From the IMG/VR virus record IMGVR_UViG_3300031616_000005, positions 1 through 60,905 of that record: a stretch of DNA of 60,905 nt; one strand, 5' to 3'. Positions 22,021 through 30,500 of the stretch are shown piece by piece. Each line of letters starts with the position of its first letter. Within the stretch, counting starts at the first letter, position 1. Origin of the DNA: a virus. The notes under the pieces were generated by a model that was not told the DNA's origin, ran no database searches, and saw only the letters and a program-made list of their open reading frames with translations. Both the position numbers and the translations under genes were made by a program.

Positions 22021-23523
22021 GTGGGACTCTCCGTCAAGACGCTCCTGGCCACGATGCCCGAGCAGCAGCAGGCCGCCTGGCTCGCCGAGCAGGAGGACTG
22101 GCTCCTTGACGAGATCATCCGTGGGGAGTGGTGGTACACCGGGCGCCCCGAGCAGCAGACCCCGGAGGGTTCCTGGTTCGTCTGGCTCCTGCTGTCCGGC
22201 CGTGGCTTCGGCAAGACCCGCACGGCCGCCGAGTGGCTCGCCGAGCAGGTGCTTACGACGCCGTTCGACGTGCAGGGCTTCCGCACAGAGTGGTTGATTG
22301 TCGCCGAGACGCTGCCGGACGCGATGCGGTTGTGCGTCAACGGCCCGGCCGGCATCGGCCGCGTCCTGGAGCGCAGGCTCGGACCGGAGAAGCGGACCCC
22401 AAAGGACGCCGGCCGGTGGCGGCGCGGCACCAACAGCGGCAAGTCCTTCATCCAGATCTACGACGAAAACGGCATGGAATGCCAGGTCATCTATATCGAG
22501 GGGGCCCAGGATGAGGACGTTGGGCGTGGCTACAACCTCGCAGGTGCCTGGCTGGACGAGTTCGCGAAGTGGCCCAAGCCCGACGGCTCGTGGGCCGAGG
22601 GTCTCATGCCCTCGCTGCGCGCTGACCTCCCGGACGGGAAGTTCCCCCGCGTCATCGTGGCGACCACCCCCAAGCTGGTCGTCCAGCTGGTCGAGTGGCA
22701 AGAGCGCACCGACGGTAGTGTCCATGTCACCACGGGTTCGACCTACGACAACGCTACCAACCTGGCGGCCCCGACCCTGGCAGAGCTGCACCGCCGATAC
22801 CACGGGACTCGACTCGGCCGTCAAGAGCTTCTCGGCGAGCTTATTCGAGAGATTGAGGGCTCTCTCTGGAAGCTCGATTGGATCGAGCGATGGCGTGTCC
22901 CTGCGTCCGATATTCCCGGACTGGGACTCCGAGTCATCGGCATGGACCCTGCTGGGTCAGGTGTCCGGGACGAGACGGGGTTGGTCTGTGCGGCGCGCGG
23001 AGAGAACGGGCACGACTACGTCCTAGGTGACTGGTCGAAGCAGACCGCCGGAGCCGGCGCGGCCCGGCTCGCCTGGGAGATGTTCGACAGCTACTCGGCG
23101 GACTTCATCGTCGTCGAGACGAACATGGGCAAGAAGTGGCTGACCGACGTGCTCAAGCAGGAGTACAAGGCCATGCAGAAGGAGGGGCTGTTCCCGCCCG
23201 GCGGCATGGCGCCGATCAAGGACGTGACCGCCAAGGTCGGCAAGCAGCTCCGCGCGCAGCCCGTCGCCGCCCGCTACGAGCAGGGCAACCGCGTCCACCA
23301 CGTGAAGAACCAGGGCCTTGGTGACCTCGAAACGCAGATGATCAGCTGGGTGCCGAACGAGACGCCCGACTCCCCGGACCGGGTCGACGCCGCCGTCTAT
23401 GCCCTGCTCGCGCTCTTCGACCGGGAGCGCTCCGAGGTGTCCGCCGCGCGTCCGCCGCTCACCCCGATCCCCGGCCAGGCCACCATGGGTCCGCTCGCCG
23501 CCCGCATCGGCGGCCAGCGGTAG
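22021..23523 (+). CDS. terL: Terminase large subunit
   Basis: 500 residues from GTG 22021. ATPase: Walker A SGRGFGKT (59-66) and Walker B WLDEF (near 178-182). Nuclease: VIGMDPAGS (near 303-311), VVETNMGKKW (near 364) and DRVDAAVYAL (near 457) supply the acidic metal ligands. Length is normal for the family. The enzyme cuts concatemers and pumps DNA through the portal. No small subunit gene lies directly upstream; the gene at 12139 is a weak candidate. Motif spacing places it with actinophage terminases. Confidence 0.95.
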   Translation: MGLSVKTLLATMPEQQQAAWLAEQEDWLLDEIIRGEWWYTGRPEQQTPEGSWFVWLLLSGRGFGKTRTAAEWLAEQVLTTPFDVQGFRTEWLIVAETLPDAMRLCVNGPAGIGRVLERRLGPEKRTPKDAGRWRRGTNSGKSFIQIYDENGMECQVIYIEGAQDEDVGRGYNLAGAWLDEFAKWPKPDGSWAEGLMPSLRADLPDGKFPRVIVATTPKLVVQLVEWQERTDGSVHVTTGSTYDNATNLAAPTLAELHRRYHGTRLGRQELLGELIREIEGSLWKLDWIERWRVPASDIPGLGLRVIGMDPAGSGVRDETGLVCAARGENGHDYVLGDWSKQTAGAGAARLAWEMFDSYSADFIVVETNMGKKWLTDVLKQEYKAMQKEGLFPPGGMAPIKDVTAKVGKQLRAQPVAARYEQGNRVHHVKNQGLGDLETQMISWVPNETPDSPDRVDAAVYALLALFDRERSEVSAARPPLTPIPGQATMGPLAARIGGQR

Positions 23524-23532
23524 TCTGGACGC

Positions 23533-23772
23533 ATGGGAGAGGGATACATCGAGGTCAGGCGTTACCGGCTGTGCACGCCCGCCGGTTCGATCAAGTGCGA
23601 CAGCGCCGACGCGCACCGGGTTGCCCACGGGAGCGGCCGATACGCCTGGGTGGAGACGAGCATCGTTCGCCTCCTGACGGTCGACCTGTCCGTGACGCTT
23701 CCCAGCGGGACGGCGGTTGTGCTACCGGCCGGTACGGAGATCCTGGGCCCGTGGAAAGAGGTCAAGTCATGA
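23533..23772 (+). CDS. 79-residue hypothetical protein
   Basis: ATG 23533, nine bases after the terminase stop. Beta-rich (RRYRLCTPAGSIKCD, VDLSVTLPSGTAVVLPAG). Coupled by ATGA to the next gene. Unknown function. Confidence 0.5.
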   Translation: MGEGYIEVRRYRLCTPAGSIKCDSADAHRVAHGSGRYAWVETSIVRLLTVDLSVTLPSGTAVVLPAGTEILGPWKEVKS

Positions 23773-24080
23773 CCGAGCCGGCGGACTGCCACGTCTGCAA
23801 CCCGCACGGCGCGTCGATCATTCGGGTGGCGACCAGCTGCCCCGAGCACGGGATGCCGGTCGGCGTCGGCGGCATCTGCCGCTGCGTGGCGTGCTGCTGT
23901 CCACCCGGCCAGGGCCACAACCATCCGGACTTTGAGTGGTGGTGCCACTACCGGGATGGTATCCGCGACGGCCAGACGGACCTTCAGGCGCGGTTCTCGG
24001 CGGACGTGGCCGACGGGCGCCGGTGCTCCCCGTTCGGCGTAACCCACAGCATTCCGCACGTCGGCTGCATCATGCGCTGA
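23769..24080 (+). CDS. Cys/His-rich probable zinc protein
   Basis: 103 residues with ten Cys and several His in pairs (CHVC near 7-10, CRCVACCC near 37-44, later WWCHY, RRC and CIM), as in multi-zinc modules. Likely nucleic-acid or protein binding; no family recognised. Confidence 0.5.
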   Translation: MTEPADCHVCNPHGASIIRVATSCPEHGMPVGVGGICRCVACCCPPGQGHNHPDFEWWCHYRDGIRDGQTDLQARFSADVADGRRCSPFGVTHSIPHVGCIMR

Positions 24081-24145
24081 CCGGGTAGGCTGGCAGCAGG
24101 AGAACGGGACGTTTTGATTCGTCTCGGCCACCCGCCCCCTAGGCC

Positions 24146-24165
24146 GTCTCGGCGAAGAACGAGAC
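24146..24165 (+). terminator. Short hairpin before the tRNA gene
   Basis: GTCTCG, 8-base loop, CGAGAC. Lies 15 bases before the tRNA 5' end; could be a terminator or a processing signal. Confidence 0.35.
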
Positions 24166-24179
24166 ACAGGGGGGCTCCC

Positions 24180-24251
24180 GGCGGGATGGAGCAGTGGAAG
24201 CTTGCCAGCCTCATAAGCTGGAGGTCGCCTGTTCGACTCAGGCTCCCGCCT
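24180..24251 (+). tRNA. tRNA with anticodon CAT (Met or lysidine-type Ile)
   Basis: A complete, canonical cloverleaf of 72 bases: acceptor GGCGGGA/TCCCGCC, D-arm GAGC/GCTT, anticodon stem CCAGC/GCTGG with loop CTCATAA, variable AGGTC, T-arm GCCTG-TTCGACT-CAGGC. It is not an initiator: position 1 pairs with 72 and the stem lacks GGG/CCC. The CCA end is not encoded. It stands alone between terminase and portal genes and contrasts with the abnormal elements at 9000-10776. Confidence 0.92.
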
Positions 24252-24268
24252 CGTGACGCACGAAGACC

Positions 24269-24307
24269 GCGCGGGTCTCGACTAAGCCGTGAGAAACGAC
24301 CCCGCGC
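24269..24307 (+). terminator. Hairpin after the tRNA gene
   Basis: GCGCGGG (24269-24275) pairs with CCCGCGC (24301-24307). It lies 17 bases past the tRNA and probably defines its 3' boundary. Confidence 0.45.
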
Positions 24308-24343
24308 TGACCCGACACCTGTAGCGGCGCGACCTACTACCCG

Positions 24344-24377
24344 AGCGGCCATCATCCACTTCAGGATGATGGCCGCT
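24344..24377 (+). terminator. Perfect 14-bp hairpin before the DUF1360 gene
   Basis: AGCGGCCATCATCC (24344-24357), loop ACTTCA, GGATGATGGCCGCT (24364-24377). It either ends the upstream transcript or limits translation of the next gene, which has no clear ribosome-binding site. Confidence 0.65.
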
Positions 24378-24389
24378 ACGCTGTGCACC

Positions 24390-24758
24390 ATGACCTCGGC
24401 CGCCGTGCTCCTCGTGTTCGCGTTGGCGGTCGCTCGCGTGACCCGGTTGATCAATGAGGACGTGCTCCTCGACGGGCCCCGTGACCGTCTGGTCGCCTGG
24501 GCGTGGGCCCGCCGCTATGGTGGTCAGCTGACCGAAGAGGTGAATCCGCGTCCGTTCTGGATGCTCGTACGGAGTAACGGCGGCGTGGAGCCCAAGCTCG
24601 CCTACTTGATCACCTGTCCGTGGTGCGCGAGCATCTACGTGGGGGCGGTCGCGGCCCCGCTCTGGTACTGGCTGGGCGGCTCGCCGTGGGTCCTCGTGCC
24701 GGCGGCGGCTCTCGCCTTTTCGTACATCGCCGGCTTTCTCGCGCAGCACGGGGAGTAG
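24390..24758 (+). CDS. DUF1360-family membrane protein
   Basis: 122 residues from ATG 24390. Membrane helices at ~5-20, ~70-90 and ~95-115. The family signature is visible: ARVTRLINEDVLLDGPRDRL and YLITCPWCASIYVGAV. DUF1360 proteins are common beside head genes of actinophages and in Gram-positive bacteria, where the related YjfA is a spore or membrane protein; role unknown. Three bases separate it from the portal start. Confidence 0.75.
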   Translation: MTSAAVLLVFALAVARVTRLINEDVLLDGPRDRLVAWAWARRYGGQLTEEVNPRPFWMLVRSNGGVEPKLAYLITCPWCASIYVGAVAAPLWYWLGGSPWVLVPAAALAFSYIAGFLAQHGE

Positions 24759-24761
24759 CAC

Positions 24762-26681
24762 ATGGCACTGCGCAAGCCCGCCCCGAAGCCGCTGCCCGAG
24801 GTCATCACCTGGGACACCTCGAAGGCGATGGACGAGGTTCCGGCGCTCCGCTCGCTGGTCGCGGCGGCGGCGGCCATCAAACTCGACAGCCAGAACATGG
24901 CCTACGGCCGGCGCAAGATCGGACACCTGGACTGGCAGTTCGAAGCGTGGCGCCAGTACGACATCAACGGTGAGCTTCGCTTCGCCGCCAACCGGCACGC
25001 CGGGGCGATCTCGCGCGTGCGGCTGTTCGTCGCCGAGCTGGACGACCAGGGCGACCCGGGCGACGTCGCCACGGACAAGAGCGTCGCGGCCCTCGCCTCG
25101 ACCATCCTGGGCGGCCCGGCGGCCCGCGCCGAGTGGCTGCGCATCCTCGGTGCCCAGTTCTTCGTGGGCGGTGAGTCGTGGATCGTCGCCGAGTCCACGC
25201 CGGCCAGCAAGGATGACCTCTGGTACGTCGTGGGCGCCCGGCAGATCAAGCGGTCCAGCCGGGGCGACGTCTACACGGTGCGGCGCCCCGAGCAGTACGG
25301 CGGCGGCTGGCACAAGATCACGGACAAAGACCTGCTCATGCGGGCTTGGACGCCGCACCCGGATGACTTCGACCTGGCCGACTCGCCGGTGCGCGCCGCG
25401 CTGCCGATCCTTCGCGAGATCGAGCGCCTCTCGATGCTCACCATCAGCCAGATCGATTCCAGGCTGATCAGCGCGGGCGTCCTGCTCCTGCCGCAGGGTA
25501 TCGACTTCCCGACCAAGGACGGGAAGAACGGCGGCACGCAGGCCCTCATGGAGATGATCCTTGAGGTTGCCGCTGCCCAGCTGACCGGCGCCGGGACGGC
25601 GGCCGGGCTCGTGCCGATCCTCGCCGAGATCCCGGCCGGCACCGGCAACGAAGTCCAGCACCTCCAGTTCGCGACCGAGCTACAGAACACCCTCACAGAG
25701 AAGCTCGACCACGCGATCAAGCGCCTGGCGACCGCGCTGGACATCAGCCCGGAGGAGATGCTCGGCCAGGGCAAGAGCAACCACTGGAGCGCCAACCAGA
25801 TCGGTGAGGACGGGGTCAAGCTCTTCATCGAGCCCGTGGTAACCCGGATCTGCGACGCGGTCACCCGGGGATATCTGACCCCGGCCCTGACCGCGATGAA
25901 GGTCGACGCGACCAAGTACACGTTCTGGTACGACGCGTCGCCGCTCACGACCCGGCCGAACCGCTTTGATGACGCCCTCAAGCTGTATGAGCAGGGCGTC
26001 ATCAGCGCCCAGGAGCTGCGCGATACCGGCAACTTCTCCGAGGACGCGGCCCCCGACGAGAAAGAGTCCCAGCGCCAGCTGGCCATCGAGGTCGTGAAGC
26101 TCAACCCGGCGCTCCTCCAGACGAAAGCCTGGGCCGACCTGCTCGGCCTGCCGCTCGACGAGGCCGCGCAGCAGGCGCAGAAGGCCCAGCAGGACGCGCA
26201 ACAGCAGCAGCTCGAAGTAGCCCAGCAGCAGCAGGACCAGCAGGCCCAGGCCGGCAGCAGCGACAACGGCGGCACCGCGCCGGACAGCGCGAGCGGCGGC
26301 CCGTCACCGGCGCAGCAGGGCCTCACCGCGTCCGCCGTGCTCGTGCCCGGCGCCGAGCAGGTCGTGTTGCGCGCCTTCGAGCTGGCCGGCGGCCGGCTCC
26401 TAGACCGGCATTCGCGCGGTAAGTACGCCGACGTGCCCAAGCATGAGATCCACACCCGGGTACGGCCAGCCGACCGGGCGCACGCCCACCGGCTCGTGGA
26501 GGGCGCTTTCGCCCACGTCCCGAGTCTCGCCGCCGCGTACGGCGTGCCGGCGGCCGACCTCCAGCTGATGCTGTCGGAGTACTGCGTCGAGCTGCTCGTG
26601 CGCGGGTACGCCCATGAGACCGAGTTCCTCAGTGAGTTCCTGGCCCGCGCACGTCGAGCCCCGGAGTTGGTGGATGGCTGA
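24762..26681 (+). CDS. Portal protein
   Basis: 639 residues. Position between terminase and MuF-type gene, size and content fit an actinophage portal: ELRFAANRHAGAISRVRLFV, WIVAESTP, PHPDDFDLADSPVRAALPIL, and DISPEEMLGQGKSNHWSANQ near residue 330. The dodecameric ring is the DNA entry pore. Residues ~465-500 are a long Gln-rich linker, then Ser/Gly/Pro, and a separate helical C-terminal domain (~525-639). Its end overlaps the next gene by 8 bases. Confidence 0.88.
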   Translation: MALRKPAPKPLPEVITWDTSKAMDEVPALRSLVAAAAAIKLDSQNMAYGRRKIGHLDWQFEAWRQYDINGELRFAANRHAGAISRVRLFVAELDDQGDPGDVATDKSVAALASTILGGPAARAEWLRILGAQFFVGGESWIVAESTPASKDDLWYVVGARQIKRSSRGDVYTVRRPEQYGGGWHKITDKDLLMRAWTPHPDDFDLADSPVRAALPILREIERLSMLTISQIDSRLISAGVLLLPQGIDFPTKDGKNGGTQALMEMILEVAAAQLTGAGTAAGLVPILAEIPAGTGNEVQHLQFATELQNTLTEKLDHAIKRLATALDISPEEMLGQGKSNHWSANQIGEDGVKLFIEPVVTRICDAVTRGYLTPALTAMKVDATKYTFWYDASPLTTRPNRFDDALKLYEQGVISAQELRDTGNFSEDAAPDEKESQRQLAIEVVKLNPALLQTKAWADLLGLPLDEAAQQAQKAQQDAQQQQLEVAQQQQDQQAQAGSSDNGGTAPDSASGGPSPAQQGLTASAVLVPGAEQVVLRAFELAGGRLLDRHSRGKYADVPKHEIHTRVRPADRAHAHRLVEGAFAHVPSLAAAYGVPAADLQLMLSEYCVELLVRGYAHETEFLSEFLARARRAPELVDG

Positions 26682-27516
26682 CGACCCGACTCCCTGGCTG
26701 CCGCAGAAGTTCCAGGCGTTCAGCGCCATCGTCGCGGCCGAGGCGCAGCTCTTCCACAAGATCATGGACCTGCTCGGAAGGTGGGCCACAAGGCTCCGGT
26801 CAGCCGTCTTCGGCTCGACCTGGGCGGCCAAGCCCATCGTGCCCGGCGCCGCGCCGTCCCTGATCGACCCCATCGGTGTGCGCTCCACGATGAGCTGGTT
26901 CGACGCCCAGCTGTCTGACGACGTGCTGGTGGAGGTCCGGGAAATCTTCGACTGGGCCTCGGGCGACATCGCCGACCCGGAGCCGAACGGCCTCTACCGC
27001 GCGCAGCAGGCGGTCAACGCGGCCCGCAACCGGCTCGTCGGCATCCCGGACAGCGTGTTCCGTGACGTGCAGGCCCAGACGCTCAAGGCGACCACCGAAG
27101 GCTGGTCGATCGACGAGCTGGCCGAACAGGTGGACGCCATCCTCGCCGAGGCCGGCGCCGACCGGTGGCGCAACCGGGCCCGGACCATCGCGCGTACCGA
27201 GGCGGTCGCCGCGTACAACGGCGGCACCTACTCCGGCTTCCTGTCCTACGCCGGACAGGTGACCGGGGACTGGGAGAAGGTCTGGCTGGAGACCCACGAC
27301 CACCGCACCCGCACCACGCACCGTGAACACTCCGGTTTCGGCGGCCAGCGCGTACCGCTCACGGGCATGTTCAACGCCAACGGCGTCGACATGCTGTACC
27401 CCGGATGGCCGCTCGGCCCGGCAGCCGAGGTCATCAACTGCCGGTGCTCTCTCCTGCTCGCCCACAAAGGTGAGATCATCGACTTCAGCAACCGGCACTA
27501 CAAGGGGGGCGCGTGA
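26674..27516 (+). CDS. MuF-like head morphogenesis protein
   Basis: 280 residues. Residues ~95-265 show the Mu gpF/SPP1 gp7 fold: RARTIARTEAVAAYNGG, TWLETHDHRTR-like WLETHDHRTRTTH, SGQRVPL-like GGQRVPLTG, and the C-terminal PGWPLGPAAEVINCRC with the conserved Cys pair. Family members are minor capsid proteins ejected or retained near the portal. Overlaps the next gene by 4 bases, so the 1575-residue protein is co-translated, as in MuF-toxin arrangements. Confidence 0.85.
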   Translation: MADDPTPWLPQKFQAFSAIVAAEAQLFHKIMDLLGRWATRLRSAVFGSTWAAKPIVPGAAPSLIDPIGVRSTMSWFDAQLSDDVLVEVREIFDWASGDIADPEPNGLYRAQQAVNAARNRLVGIPDSVFRDVQAQTLKATTEGWSIDELAEQVDAILAEAGADRWRNRARTIARTEAVAAYNGGTYSGFLSYAGQVTGDWEKVWLETHDHRTRTTHREHSGFGGQRVPLTGMFNANGVDMLYPGWPLGPAAEVINCRCSLLLAHKGEIIDFSNRHYKGGA

Positions 27517-30500
27517 ACGCGACCATCGGCCTACTCGCCTACGGCCTGCGTCCGTCCCCGCTCGCCGAGGAGGCGCCCACGTGGCTGCTCGCGGCCGGCG
27601 CGTACGGCTCGATGTCCTGGGACCTCCAGATGCAGGCGGCGCACGCCGGCTGCCACATCTCGGCGTTCTGCCGTAACCCGCTGCACCCCGGCCCCTGCAA
27701 GGGCTGGAAGCACCACCTGGGCCTGGTCTCCCCCGGGGCCCTGCACGCCCTGGAAAAGGTGCGTCACGACAAGCTGGAGGAGCGGCGTAAGGCCAAGGTC
27801 GATGCGCTGACCAAGGCCGGACATCCCGTGCCGAAGAAACTGCTCACGCCGATCGTCTACGACCCGGCGAAGAACAAGCACATCGGCCCCAACTCCGGCC
27901 CGGCCGTCACCCCGGGCTCGCCGAACCTCACGCCGGCAGCGGCGAAGAAGGCGGTCGCGGCCGTCCCGACGGCAAACGACCTCCGCAACAAGGTCAACAC
28001 TCGCCGCGCCGCGCTGCCCACGCCCAACGCCCCCGCCGCCGCCGCACCCGGCACGCCGGCAGTCCCAAATGCACCGGCGGCCCCCGGCGCGCTCCCGCAG
28101 CACACTCCCGAGCAGCTGGCGGCGGCCTACTCGATCGGCCTACTCATGCACGTCGGCGTGCCACAGCAGCAGGCCGAGGCGGAACGCGGCGCGCTCGAAC
28201 GTCAGTTTGCCCAGGCCATCGCCAACCCCGACCCCAAAGACCTTCAGGGGATGGCTAACCAGTTCACAAGCAAGCTGATCGCCAAGGCCGAGAAGGACTC
28301 TGGCAAGAAGCTCTACTCCGGGCATTCCACCGTCAGTCAGGCAATGAACGAGGAGTTGGTGCGCAAGTTCAAGGGCGACCACGCCGCGCCTACCCCGGTC
28401 ACCGACGCGATCCTGAAGGGTGACACCGACACCGCGCACACTGAGGCGTTGAACGTCAAGAAGGGTGCGCTTCAGGCGAAGAAGAGCATCAGCGCGGCGA
28501 AGGGCGCGGCGACCCGGGCGGCCAACAAGCAGGCGGCGGCCGTGCCGGCGGCGCCACTTCCATCGGGTACCCCCGCGCACGTTCAGAACGCCGTGGCCAT
28601 CGCGCACCGGTCCGGCCCCCGGGCGGGTGTGGCCAAGGTCCAGTTGGACGCGTACAACAACCTCACCAAGGCCGAGTTCGACGCGCTGCCGGACGCCACC
28701 AAGAAGCGCATCGCCGACGATCTAAAGGCCGCGCACGGCAAATTCCTGGACCCGAGCAAGAAGCGCTCCGTCGAGCACACCATGGGTCGGCTCGGCGTGG
28801 GTCCACATCCGGCGCCCAGCGCCACCCCGGGCGGCGTCACGCCCAGTACTCCCGCTCCCGCTCGGTCGCCGATCGGCGTCCCACACGGTCCCGGCGCCCC
28901 CGCCGCGCCGTCCGCCCCCGCGCCGAAGGTCACGCCGCCCTCCTCCGGCGGCTTCACGCCGGCCGACATCGGCACCATGAAGCACCTCGGCAAGAAGCAC
29001 AGCGACCGGCTCGCCGACTTCGAGAGCCTCACCCACGGCCAGCTGACCGGGCTGTCGGACCAGCAGCGCGCGGCGCTGCACGGCGACCTCATGAACATCT
29101 CGGCGCGCTCGCCATCAGCGGATCACCGCAAGCGGGCGCAGCAGATGGTCGACCGGCTCAACGCCGCGCAGCCGACGACGCCGGCCAGCCAGGGGGCGGC
29201 GGTCAAGGCCGCCAATGCCCAGGGCTTCGCGGACAAGCTCGACGCGATCCGCGCCGAGACCGACCCGCGCAAGATCGCGTCCGCTTTGACGGCGGCCCGG
29301 TACGCGGCCACCGAGCCGGACCACAAGAAGGCTCTGGACGAGCTGGCGGGCGAGGTGGCGGGCAACGGCAGCCACCCGGCATGGCTGCGCGCCCACGCCT
29401 ACATGATCAACGACGACAACCGGACCGCCCTGCCCAAGAGCGCCGATCTGTCGATGGCGATCCACACCGCGAGCAAGGCGCCGTCCAGCAACGGCCGCAT
29501 CTTCGCGACCACCCACGACCTGGAGAACCTGCTCGCGCCCGACAGGAAGGAGCTGGATCGCCTGCCGCCGGTGCTGCGCGACGCCATCCAGGCCCGCCGT
29601 ACCGAGGCGCTCAAGGACACCTTCGACCCGGTCCACGGTGCCACCCTGCAAGCCCGGGAGAGCGCCCTCGTCACGGTGTTCGGCGACCCGCAGGGCAAGC
29701 ACGACATGACCCGGTACGAGGCCCTCACGCCCGAGGGTCGCAAGGTCGTGGACGAGGGCCTCACGCAGCACGTCGTCAACAAGTGGAACGGCTCGACCGG
29801 GAACGACGCCTCCCGCGCGTCCGCCTGGCAGTCGGTCGACGACAACCTCAAGGGCCGGTCGTACAGCGGCGTTCAGCAGGACGCGATCAAGGCCGCCCAG
29901 GCTACGCACCTACCCGCCGACCAGCGACTCTCCGACTTCAAGAAGCTCACAGCGAGCGACTATCAGGCGCTGCCCGACGCCCACAAGTCGGCCATCTCGA
30001 TGCCGATCCTCACGTGGGCGGGCAGCAGCCCGGACCCGACGGTGAAGCGCGACTCCATGCACACGCTCGCGAAGCTTTCCGGTCTCTACCCGGATTACGC
30101 CCTCGACCGCCACCAGAACGCGGTGTTGGCGGCCACCGTCGACCGGCCGTTTCTCAGCCCCAAGGACCGCCTGGACCGGTACTACCGGCTGACCGCAGCG
30201 GATTACGGCTTCCTCAAGAAGGACGACCAGGGCGTCATCGCGCGGGACATGCAGAGCCTCGCCGATGACCGCTCGGGCGGCCTCAGCCTGGAAGAACGCC
30301 ACGACATGCAGTACCACCACGACACCATCACGCCGGGTGGGGTCGGGCGCTACACCCCTGAGCAGCGTAAGGCGATCACGTTCTCCGACCCGGGCGTCTC
30401 GAAGGACGTCGGCGACCGGCTCAGCGCGTACGGCCAGCTGAACAAGGGCACCTTCGACGCGCTGCCGGTCGCGTACCAGGACGCGATCATGCATGACATG

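Noticed and set aside
26160-26260. Short tandem CAG-rich tract in the portal gene
   Set aside because: Encodes a Gln-rich linker within one protein; not a separate repeat element.
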